Positions 1 through 5,302 of a DNA stretch of 5,302 bases are shown piece after piece. The stretch comes from Cellvibrionales bacterium UBA2511 (lineage in GTDB: Bacteria > Pseudomonadota > Gammaproteobacteria > Pseudomonadales > Porticoccaceae). The position numbers and the translations under genes are program-made. The stretch lies in contig DDNV01000063.1 of assembly GCA_002341315.1 (NCBI GenBank), positions 54,586 through 59,887 on the forward strand. The letters run 5' to 3'. Every line of letters begins with the position of its first letter. Position 1 is the first letter of the stretch. Below the pieces are notes generated by a model. That model did not search any database. It was not told where the DNA came from and saw only the letters and a program-made list of their open reading frames with translations.

Positions 1-1
1 C

Positions 2-103
2 TGGAACGGGCCGATGTTCAAATGGCCGATACGGGTTGAGGTGGGTGAAACAGTGACCCGGGAGGGGTTTGTGTACACTGACCTGACAGAGGTGGTGGCT
101 TGA
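2..103 (+). CDS. C-terminal end of an unidentified protein (5' partial)
   Basis: An open frame enters from the left edge and runs 33 codons to a TGA at 101-103. The visible peptide begins WNGPMFKWP and ends YTDLTEVVA. Its third codon positions are mostly G or C, like the genes that follow, and the other two forward frames carry stops in this stretch (for example TGA at 37-39 and at 79-81), which supports real coding. Its stop overlaps the TTG start of the next gene, so it is very likely part of the same transcript. I do not recognise the family. The tail lacks the terminal Phe usual for outer-membrane TonB-dependent receptors, so it is probably not BtuB. A link to corrinoid metabolism is inferred from position only. 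Confidence 0.6.
   Translation, partial: WNGPMFKWPIRVEVGETVTREGFVYTDLTEVVA
88..95 (+). promoter_or_regulatory. Ribosome binding site deciding a TTG start
   Basis: The purine-rich stretch AGAGGTGG lies 4 bases before the TTG at 100-102, inside the end of the preceding gene. An in-frame TGA at 79-81 rules out a longer N-terminus, and no ATG or GTG falls between that stop and the TTG. This fixes the start of the leaderless binding-fold protein. Confidence 0.6.
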
Positions 104-1023
104 GGATTATCTCACTGTTGCCCAGCGCTACAGAGATCATCTGTGGCATTGGACTCCGTGACAGCCTGGTGGGCGCTACCCATGAATGTGATTTTCCACC
201 CGACGTGGTGGGACTGCCGGTGGTGACTGCTTCCAGAATTCCCAAGGGGCTGGCCAGTGATGAGATCGATAAGCTGGTCAGTGACCAGCTGGAAACGGAC
301 AGTGCACTGTACAGTCTGAACGAGCCGGTATTGCGGCAGCTCGCCCCTGACTTGATCGTCACCCAGGCCCTTTGTGACGTCTGTGCGGTCTCTGCCGGTG
401 AGGTGAACGACATGGCCTGTCAGTTGCCCGGTGATGTCCGGGTGATCAATCTGGAGCCCAGCTGTCTGCAGGATGTTCTGGATACGGTGTTACTGGTGGG
501 AGAGGCGGCGGGCTGTACCGCCGCGGCCGCTGCCTATCACGCCGAGCTCTGCCGCCGGGTCAATCAGGTGGCGGCGCGGACGGCGGCTGTGCCGGCGTTG
601 CGTCCCCGAGTGGCCATTCTGGAGTGGCTCGACCCGATCTACGATGGCGGGCACTGGTACCCGGAGCTGATCGAGCTGGCCGGTGGCACGCCCTGTTTTG
701 GCGAACAGCAGCGGCCGTCCCGCCGCCGTTCGTGGGAGGAATTGGTGGCCGCGGCACCGGATGTGGTGGTGGTATCACTGTGCGGATTTGACTTGCAGCG
801 CACGGCCCTGGATATTCCCCTGCTGACAGGCCGGCCGGGTTACGGCATGCTACCGGCAACAGAGTCTGGTCAGGTCTATATGGTAGACGGCAACAGTTAT
901 TTCAGCCGTCCCGGCCCCCGGTTGGTGGACAGTCTGGAAATACTGGCCAATCTGCTGCATCCCGACATTCACCCACTGCCCCAAGGCATGATTGGCGCAG
1001 TGAAAATTCCGAATATCCTCTGA
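100..1023 (+). CDS. Leaderless cobalamin-binding-like protein (BtuF/TroA-type fold, probably cytoplasmic)
   Basis: This 307-residue protein belongs to the periplasmic-binding-protein superfamily used by B12 and iron-siderophore importers (COG0614, BtuF-like). It has no signal peptide: the first beta strand starts at residue 2 and leads straight into LLPSATE (6-12), and an in-frame stop 21 bases before the TTG excludes a longer form. Marks of a distinct subfamily, as I remember it, are THECDFP (27-33), LCDVCAVS (91-98), EWLDPIYDGGHW (175-186), CGFD (228-231) and a C-terminal SRPGPRLVDSLE (269-280). The TTG overlaps the previous stop, and cobO follows after 9 bases. Seen: fold motifs, missing leader, clustered Cys and His. 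Known: such proteins are usually annotated as cobalamin-binding. Inferred: it binds or passes corrinoid in the cytoplasm, perhaps to the adenosyltransferase next door. It is not the exported importer component, because a normal BtuF lies downstream. Confidence 0.82.
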   Translation: MRIISLLPSATEIICGIGLRDSLVGATHECDFPPDVVGLPVVTASRIPKGLASDEIDKLVSDQLETDSALYSLNEPVLRQLAPDLIVTQALCDVCAVSAGEVNDMACQLPGDVRVINLEPSCLQDVLDTVLLVGEAAGCTAAAAAYHAELCRRVNQVAARTAAVPALRPRVAILEWLDPIYDGGHWYPELIELAGGTPCFGEQQRPSRRRSWEELVAAAPDVVVVSLCGFDLQRTALDIPLLTGRPGYGMLPATESGQVYMVDGNSYFSRPGPRLVDSLEILANLLHPDIHPLPQGMIGAVKIPNIL

Positions 1024-1032
1024 GGAAGTGCA

Positions 1033-1626
1033 ATGACCGACAAACACCAGCAGAAGATGCAAAAACTCAAGGAAAAAGTGGACGCCGGTATTGCTGCCGC
1101 AGACCAGGAGCGCGGTGTCATGATTCTGCTCACAGGTGATGGCAAGGGTAAATCCAGTTCTGCCTTTGGCATGGTGATGCGGGCGTTGGGCTATCAATAC
1201 AAGGTGGGTGTGGTGCAATTCATCAAGGGCGAGCAACTCTCGGGGGAAGAGCTTTACCTGCAGGAAAAGTGCCCGGAAGTGGACTTCTACCAGATGGGCA
1301 CCGGCTTTACCTGGAACACCCAGGATCGCCAGGGCGATATGGAGGCCGCCCTTCGCACCTGGCTGGTGGCCAAGCGAATGCTGGCGGATGAAAGTTTCCA
1401 TCTGGTGGTGCTGGATGAGCTGACCTACATGCTCAGTTTTCACTATCTCGATGAGGCCGAAGTGCTGGAGGCATTGCGCAACCGACCGTTCAGCCAGAGT
1501 GTGGTGGTAACCGGCCGCGGTGGCGGGGCCGGGCTGCAGGCGCTGGCGGATACCGTCTCCGAGATACGGGACGTCAAGCACGCCTATCGCGCCGGTATTA
1601 TGGCGCGGCGCGGTGTGGACTTCTGA
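1033..1626 (+). CDS. cobO: Corrinoid adenosyltransferase (CobA/CobO/BtuR type)
   Basis: The enzyme transfers the 5'-deoxyadenosyl group of ATP to reduced corrinoids, giving adenosylcobalamin or adenosylated precursors in the cytoplasm. Its 197 residues match E. coli BtuR (196) along the whole length. The N-terminal helix (about 4-26) is followed by the P-loop GDGKGKSS (35-42), VGVVQFIKG (58-66), GTGFTWNTQ (89-97), the Walker B-like VVLDELTYM (125-133), VVVTGRG and a C-terminal DTVSEIRDVKHAY. Phe92 and Trp94 in GFTW correspond to the aromatic pair that in Salmonella CobA displaces the lower ligand of cobalt. The ATG at 1033 has GAGGAAG (1022-1028) before it, overlapping the previous stop. Lying between a B12-binding protein and an importer, and with no corrin-ring synthesis genes in view, it most likely serves salvage of imported corrinoids. 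No truncation or missing key residue is seen. Confidence 0.96.
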   Translation: MTDKHQQKMQKLKEKVDAGIAAADQERGVMILLTGDGKGKSSSAFGMVMRALGYQYKVGVVQFIKGEQLSGEELYLQEKCPEVDFYQMGTGFTWNTQDRQGDMEAALRTWLVAKRMLADESFHLVVLDELTYMLSFHYLDEAEVLEALRNRPFSQSVVVTGRGGGAGLQALADTVSEIRDVKHAYRAGIMARRGVDF

Positions 1627-1636
1627 CGGGCCGACC

Positions 1637-1642
1637 GAGGAG
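1637..1642 (+). promoter_or_regulatory. Ribosome binding site supporting the btuC TTG start
   Basis: A good Shine-Dalgarno match, GAGGAG, sits 7 bases before the TTG at 1650-1652. The alternative ATG at 1677 is preceded by a pyrimidine- and GC-rich stretch with no such match. The TTG start is therefore preferred, and it keeps the basic N-terminus expected before the first membrane segment. Confidence 0.65.
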
Positions 1643-1649
1643 CTGCGCG

Positions 1650-2666
1650 TTGCATCGTCTTCCCCCGCGGGCCTTTATGGTGGTTGCCCTGGTTTTGCTG
1701 GTGCTGGCTGTATTGCTTGGCTTGCTCGTGGGTCCGGTACAGATTGCCCCGGTAAAACTGCTGACACTCTGGTCTGCTGATCAGGATATGGACGGTCGCG
1801 TGCTGGAGCTGATCCGTCTGCCACGGGTATTGCTGGCGGCTCTGGTCGGCGCCTGTCTGGCCAGTTGTGGTGCCGTGATGCAGGGTCTGTTTCGCAATCC
1901 ACTGGCCGATCCCTCCCTGATCGGCGTTTCCAGTGGCGCCTCGGTAGGCGCCAGTTGTGTGATTTTCTTCGGTGGTTTTGGCTTCCTGGGTTCCGGGTTG
2001 GGGCTGCCAGCCATTGCGATCGGTGCCTTTCTTGGCGGTATGGCTGCCACGGCCGTCGTTTACCGGCTGGCAACCTCGGTAACCGGCACCTCTGTATCCA
2101 CCATGTTGCTCGCCGGAATTGCCATTACGGCACTGGCGGGGGCGGTAACCAGCTTGTTCAGTTTCTTTGCCGACAATGAAATGCTGCGTCGCATCAGCCT
2201 CTGGCAAATGGGCAACCTGGACAGTGCCAATTGGCACCGTGTGATGGTAATTGCCGCGGTGGTGATACCGCTGGTATCGGTCCTGCCGCGCGAAGGTCGC
2301 GCGTTGAATGCCATGCTGCTGGGAGAATCCGAGGCCCGCCATTTGGGGATTGGCGTCGAGCAGCTGAAACGGCGATTGATCGTACTGACTGCACTCGGGG
2401 TTGGTGTGGCGGTAGCGGTGTCGGGCGTGGTGGCTTTTGTGGGGCTGATCGTACCCCATCTGGTACGATTGCTGATCGGCCCCGATCACCGTTACCTGAT
2501 TCCCGGTTCTGCCCTGTTGGGGGCGGTGTTGCTGTTGCTGGCGGATACCGGGGCCAGAACTCTGATGTCGCCGGCTGAATTGCCCACCGGGGTGATCACG
2601 GCCCTGTTGGGGGCACCATTCTTCGTTGCCCTGCTGCTTCGGCAGCGCCGGGGCCTGGTGAGTTAG
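1650..2666 (+). CDS. btuC: B12 ABC transporter permease (FecCD family)
   Basis: This is the inner-membrane channel subunit of a type II ABC importer. It would work as a dimer with the ATPase next to it. It has 338 residues, close to the family norm, and is hydrophobic with about ten membrane segments; the first spans roughly residues 9-29. Family motifs are IRLPR (55-59), GAVMQGLFRNPLADP (74-88), IGVSSGA (91-97), the ATPase-contact region GESEARHLGI (225-234), SGVVAFVGLIVPHLVR (258-273) and ELPTGVITALLGAP (310-323). Arg56 and Arg59 fall where E. coli BtuC has the arginines that dock BtuF glutamates. The gene starts at TTG 1650, 23 bases after cobO, and btuD follows after 4 bases. FecCD permeases also carry haem or siderophores. 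The B12 assignment rests on neighbouring cobO and btuF and is inferred, not proved by this protein alone. Confidence 0.92.
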   Translation: MHRLPPRAFMVVALVLLVLAVLLGLLVGPVQIAPVKLLTLWSADQDMDGRVLELIRLPRVLLAALVGACLASCGAVMQGLFRNPLADPSLIGVSSGASVGASCVIFFGGFGFLGSGLGLPAIAIGAFLGGMAATAVVYRLATSVTGTSVSTMLLAGIAITALAGAVTSLFSFFADNEMLRRISLWQMGNLDSANWHRVMVIAAVVIPLVSVLPREGRALNAMLLGESEARHLGIGVEQLKRRLIVLTALGVGVAVAVSGVVAFVGLIVPHLVRLLIGPDHRYLIPGSALLGAVLLLLADTGARTLMSPAELPTGVITALLGAPFFVALLLRQRRGLVS

Positions 2667-2670
2667 CGCG

Positions 2671-3441
2671 ATGCTGGAGGCTCAGGGGCTGTCATTTTCC
2701 ATCGCCGGGTTTTCGCTGCTGCGGGATATTGATTTGCGTGTGGAGCCGGGCAAGGTCACGGCCATTATTGGTCCCAATGGGGCCGGTAAAACCAGCCTGT
2801 TTCGCCTACTGACAGGCGAACAGCGGCCCACGGCGGGCAACATTGCGCTGAGTGGCCGGCCGCTGGGGGACTGGTCATCGACACAGCTGGCCAGCGTTAT
2901 GGCGGTGTTGCCCCAGAGTTCGCGGCTCGATTTTCCCTTTACCGCTCGCGAGGTGGTGATGATGGGGCGTATTCCCCACGCCACTGGACTGGTCCGCGAT
3001 ACCGCCATTGTCGATGCGGCCCTGACCGCTGTGGATGGCAGTTATCTGGACAAACGTTTTTATACCCACATGTCCGGCGGTGAAAAGCAGCGCGTCCAGC
3101 TGGCTCGGGTGCTGGCCCAGATCTGGGAGCCGGTGACCGACCATGCCCGTGTGTTGATACTCGACGAGCCTACCTCTTCTTTTGATCTCGCACACCAGCA
3201 ACTGACCATTACCAATATGCGCAGTTTTGCCGCTCAGGGCGTTGGCGTATTGGTGGTGATTCACGATCTGAACATGGCGGCCCGCTGTGCCGACCAGCTG
3301 CTGGTATTGAGTTGTGGGCGAATTGCCGCCTGCGGTTCGCCGCAACAGGTGCTCACAGCCACGACGATCAAGCAGGTCTTCAATGTGGATGTGTCCATCG
3401 GTATCAACCCGCTGACGGGTACGCCACTGGTGATTGCCTGA
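2671..3441 (+). CDS. btuD: B12 ABC transporter ATPase (HmuV-like)
   Basis: This cytoplasmic ATPase subunit would drive uptake through the permease encoded just before it. It has 256 residues and all the usual parts: Walker A GPNGAGKTS (34-42), Q-loop Gln82, signature MSGGEKQ (134-140), Walker B VLILDEP (161-167), D-loop region SSFDLAHQ (169-176) and switch His198 in VIHDLN. Two stretches resemble HmuV haem-importer ATPases more than E. coli BtuD: LPQSSRLDFPFTAREVVMMG (80-99) and the extended RVQLARVLAQIWEP with a short insertion before Walker B. Sequence alone could therefore suggest haem. The operon partners cobO and btuF make corrinoid more likely. The ATG at 2671 has GGTGAG (2657-2662), inside the end of btuC, 8 bases upstream. 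The btuF start follows the stop by a single base, so coupled translation is likely. Confidence 0.9.
   Translation: MLEAQGLSFSIAGFSLLRDIDLRVEPGKVTAIIGPNGAGKTSLFRLLTGEQRPTAGNIALSGRPLGDWSSTQLASVMAVLPQSSRLDFPFTAREVVMMGRIPHATGLVRDTAIVDAALTAVDGSYLDKRFYTHMSGGEKQRVQLARVLAQIWEPVTDHARVLILDEPTSSFDLAHQQLTITNMRSFAAQGVGVLVVIHDLNMAARCADQLLVLSCGRIAACGSPQQVLTATTIKQVFNVDVSIGINPLTGTPLVIA
3429..3433 (+). promoter_or_regulatory. Ribosome binding site deciding the btuF start
   Basis: A modest GGTGA inside the last codons of btuD lies 9 bases before the ATG at 3443. A TTG at 3434 is in the same frame but only touches this site and would add three residues before the basic residue of the signal peptide. The ATG at 3443 is the better start, coupled to btuD termination. 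Confidence 0.5.
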
Positions 3442-3442
3442 G

Positions 3443-4306
3443 ATGCCACGAACCCTGCTCGTGCTGTTGCTGGTATTGTACGGAGCTGCGGTTTCTGCAG
3501 AGATTCGCGTTCGGGATGATATCGGTGAACAGCTTGTGCTCGACGGCCCGGCCCAACGGGTGATTACTCTGGCGCCTCATCTGACCGAATTGGTATATGC
3601 CGTGGGTGGTGGTGGTCAGATGACTGCTACTGTGGCCTGGAGCGACTTTCCCGCAGCGGCAAAAGCCCTGCCGGTGATTGGCTCCAATAATAAAATCAAT
3701 TACGAGGCCCTGCTACAGTATCAGCCCGATCTGGTGCTGGTATGGTTGAGCGGCAATGGGGAGAGCATGATCAACCGGCTCAAATCCCTGGACCTGAACG
3801 TCTATGTCAACAAGCCCCGCCACCTGGACGATATTCCCCGCAGTGTGTTGAATATTGGCAAGCTGTTGGGTCGCGAAGAGACCGCAGAGCCTGTGGTTGC
3901 GCAGTTTCGCCAGGCCATTAAAACACTGGGTGATGAGTACGGTCAGTCGCGCCCGGTGACGGTGTATTACCAGATATGGCAGTCACCACTGATGACCTTC
4001 GGTGGCAGCCACCTGGTCTCGGACATGATAGCCCTGTGCGGTGGACGCAACGTGTTTGCCAATACCGCAGGGCTGGTGCCAAGGCTGGGCGTGGAATCAG
4101 TGCTGGCAGCCGATCCGGAAGTCATTGTGGTGGGGCAGTACACGGAAGCCGGGACAGCGTTTGATTACTGGCGTCAGTGGCCACAATTGCGTGCCGTCGC
4201 CGGTGGACATATTTACGGTGTAGACCCCTATCTTTTACACCGTCATACCCCGCGTATTGTGAAGGGTGCCCGGCAGTTGTGCGAGGCTATCGATCACGCC
4301 CGGTGA
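3443..4306 (+). CDS. btuF: Periplasmic cobalamin-binding protein of the B12 importer
   Basis: This exported protein captures B12 in the periplasm and delivers it to the BtuC permease. From ATG 3443 it has 287 residues. A signal peptide is clear: Arg3, a hydrophobic core at 4-16, and a likely cleavage after VSA (17-19). The mature protein keeps the BtuF pattern: RVITLAPHLTELVYAVG (39-55), WSDFP (66-70), QPDLVLVWLSGNGE (94-107), GGSHLVSDMIALCGG (187-201) and TPRIVKGARQLC (269-280). By my alignment, Glu88 and Glu218 match E. coli Glu72 and Glu202, which dock onto BtuC arginines. Cys199 and Cys280, the only cysteines in the mature protein, match the E. coli Cys183-Cys259 disulfide. Trp101 matches Trp85 of the B12 pocket, while Trp66, Phe168 and Trp196 appear as Asn, Met and Val. 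It is the last gene of the operon, followed by a terminator. Confidence 0.92.
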   Translation: MPRTLLVLLLVLYGAAVSAEIRVRDDIGEQLVLDGPAQRVITLAPHLTELVYAVGGGGQMTATVAWSDFPAAAKALPVIGSNNKINYEALLQYQPDLVLVWLSGNGESMINRLKSLDLNVYVNKPRHLDDIPRSVLNIGKLLGREETAEPVVAQFRQAIKTLGDEYGQSRPVTVYYQIWQSPLMTFGGSHLVSDMIALCGGRNVFANTAGLVPRLGVESVLAADPEVIVVGQYTEAGTAFDYWRQWPQLRAVAGGHIYGVDPYLLHRHTPRIVKGARQLCEAIDHAR

Positions 4307-4328
4307 CACAATGCCGGACAAAGTATTT

Positions 4329-4355
4329 AAAAAAGCCGCCCGGAGGCGGCTTTTT
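4329..4355. terminator. Bidirectional intrinsic terminator
   Basis: GCCGCC (4335-4340) and GGCGGC (4345-4350) form a perfect stem around a CGGA loop. Six A bases come before it and five T bases after it, so A-T pairs can extend the stem and a U-tract forms on either strand. It lies 22 bases after the btuF stop and 46 bases past the amtB stop, and so can end both convergent transcripts. Confidence 0.9.
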
Positions 4356-4368
4356 CCTGTTCACGTTG

Positions 4369-4388
4369 ACCGGTAAACACAACCGGTA
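4369..4388. repeat. Short ACCGGTA repeat between convergent genes
   Basis: ACCGGTA occurs at 4369-4375 and again at 4382-4388. Each ACCGGT core is itself a palindrome, so the two copies could also pair as a 6-base stem with a 7-base loop, just past the amtB stop. No T-tract follows it. It may be chance or a minor RNA 3'-end structure; no function is claimed. Confidence 0.3.
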
Positions 4389-4401
4389 CAGTAGCAAATC
4401 C

Positions 4402-5302
4402 TCAGATATCGTAGCCCCTCTCATCATGCTGGGAGATATCCAGCCCCTGGGTTTCCTCCTCGTCGTCGACTCTCAGGCCAACCATCAGATTAACCAGTTT
4501 CAACAATACAAAAGTCAGTACGGCAGTATAGACAAGCGTACTGAGTACCCCGATAAACTGGACTTTTAGCTGGGAATCCATCGCCATACCCTCGGCATAG
4601 CCCTGACCGCTGAAGACGCCGAGGTCGGCGGAGATGAATATCCCGGCCAGCAGGGTGCCGAGGATCCCGCCGATGCCGTGTACCGGGAAGACGTCGAGTG
4701 AGTCGTCAATCCGGAAGCGCAGTTTGAGCATCTGGGTTGCGAAATAGCAGATGATGCCGGCGCTGAAGCCGATCAGCACTGCACCGCCGGGGCCGACAAA
4801 GCCGGATGCCGGGGTGATGGTGCCGAGACCCGCCACCATACCCGTGACGATGCCCAGTACGGACGGTTTGCCGTGTTTGATCCACTCCATCATCATCCAG
4901 GCCAGTGAGCCGGTGGCGGCGGAGATGTGAGTCACCAGCATGGCCATGCCCGCGTCACCGTTGGCAGCGAGAGCCGAACCGCCATTAAAGCCAAACCAGC
5001 CAACCCAGAGCATCCCTGCCCCGGTAACGGTCATGGTCAGGTTGTGCGGCATCATTGGCTGTTGCTGGAAGCCACGGCGGCGACCCAGAACAATCGCCGT
5101 CACCAGCGCGGCAACCCCAGCGGTAATATGTACCACCGTGCCACCGGCGAAATCCAGCAGCCCCATTTCAGCCAGCCAGCCACCGCCCCAGACCCAGTGG
5201 GTGATCGGCACGTAGACCACCAGCAACCAGAGGCAGCTGAACAGCATGACTGCCGAAAAGCGCATACGCTCGGCAAAACCGCCGACAATCAGCGCCGGGG
5301 TG
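4402..5302 (-). CDS. amtB: Ammonium channel AmtB, C-terminal part (5' end beyond the window)
   Basis: This inner-membrane channel takes up ammonium and is normally a trimer gated by the PII protein GlnK. The frame stays open to the right edge, giving 299 visible residues that begin TPALIVGGFAERM, so the Met at 5263-5265 is internal and not the start. By E. coli mature numbering the fragment begins near residue 111. Trp148, Asp160 and His168 (WGGG, then DFAGGTVVH), Trp212 and Phe215 (GWFGFN) and His318 (PVHGIGG) are all present with the same spacing. The cytoplasmic tail VGLRVDDEEETQGLD...RGYDI matches the GlnK-binding region. The pore and its regulation therefore look intact. The gene converges with the B12 operon and shares its terminator; no functional link to B12 is suggested. 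The start, promoter and any glnK partner lie outside the window. Confidence 0.96.
   Translation of the reverse strand, partial: TPALIVGGFAERMRFSAVMLFSCLWLLVVYVPITHWVWGGGWLAEMGLLDFAGGTVVHITAGVAALVTAIVLGRRRGFQQQPMMPHNLTMTVTGAGMLWVGWFGFNGGSALAANGDAGMAMLVTHISAATGSLAWMMMEWIKHGKPSVLGIVTGMVAGLGTITPASGFVGPGGAVLIGFSAGIICYFATQMLKLRFRIDDSLDVFPVHGIGGILGTLLAGIFISADLGVFSGQGYAEGMAMDSQLKVQFIGVLSTLVYTAVLTFVLLKLVNLMVGLRVDDEEETQGLDISQHDERGYDI

Noticed and set aside
2..103. Possible cobalamin riboswitch before the operon
   Set aside because: The left edge is coding sequence running into the next gene, and no B12-box-like element is seen. Any riboswitch would be further upstream.
850..1581. A 243-codon open frame on the minus strand opposite the end of the leaderless protein gene and cobO
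   Set aside because: It has no family resemblance and is fully covered by cobO and its neighbour, both with convincing motifs.
1584..2489. A 301-codon open frame on the minus strand opposite btuC
   Set aside because: Its product is dominated by Gln, His, Gly and Thr with no recognisable domain, as expected from the complement of a GC-rich membrane-protein gene. The plus strand holds a clear FecCD permease.
2875..3345. A 156-codon minus-strand frame opposite btuD
   Set aside because: It is rich in His and Gln and has no domain; it is explained as the antisense of a complete ABC ATPase.
3434..3436. TTG at 3434 as the btuF start
   Set aside because: It would add only Met-Pro-Glu and put an acidic residue before the signal peptide. 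The ATG at 3443 has better spacing to GGTGA and gives a normal signal sequence.
5263..5265. ATG at 5263-5265 as the amtB start
   Set aside because: The frame continues to the window edge with AmtB-like residues (TPALIVGGFAER), so this Met is internal.

Overview
The window looks like chromosomal DNA of a gammaproteobacterium. The GC content is moderately high, codons mostly end in G or C, and the proteins resemble the E. coli BtuR, BtuC, BtuF and AmtB families closely. A marine or environmental lineage is plausible, but I cannot name a genus from the sequence. There are no mobile elements, tRNAs, rRNAs or CRISPR arrays, and no gene-free stretch longer than about 100 bases.

Bases 2-4306 form one tightly packed plus-strand gene cluster, read as a vitamin B12 (corrinoid) uptake and salvage operon. 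In order it holds: the last 33 codons of an unidentified gene (2-103); a leaderless protein with a periplasmic-binding-protein fold (100-1023); the corrinoid adenosyltransferase cobO/btuR (1033-1626); the FecCD-type permease btuC (1650-2666); the ABC ATPase btuD, of the HmuV-like type (2671-3441); and a secreted B12-binding protein, btuF (3443-4306). Gaps run from a short overlap to 23 bases, so translational coupling is likely. Two genes start with TTG.

Together the genes would carry a corrinoid from the periplasm (BtuF) through the inner membrane (BtuC with BtuD). They would then convert it to the adenosyl coenzyme form (CobO). The leaderless binding-fold protein may hold or hand over corrinoid inside the cell; that is inference. 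The outer-membrane receptor and any cobalamin riboswitch would lie upstream of the window. None is visible here.

A GC-rich hairpin with A and T tracts on both sides (4329-4355) separates this operon from a convergent gene on the minus strand. That gene is the C-terminal two thirds or more of an AmtB ammonium channel (4402-5302, start outside the window), with the pore histidines and the PII-binding tail intact.

No radically new system is apparent. The most interesting point is the cytoplasmic binding-fold protein with conserved-looking Cys and His motifs, placed directly before the adenosyltransferase in the same operon as a conventional exported BtuF.
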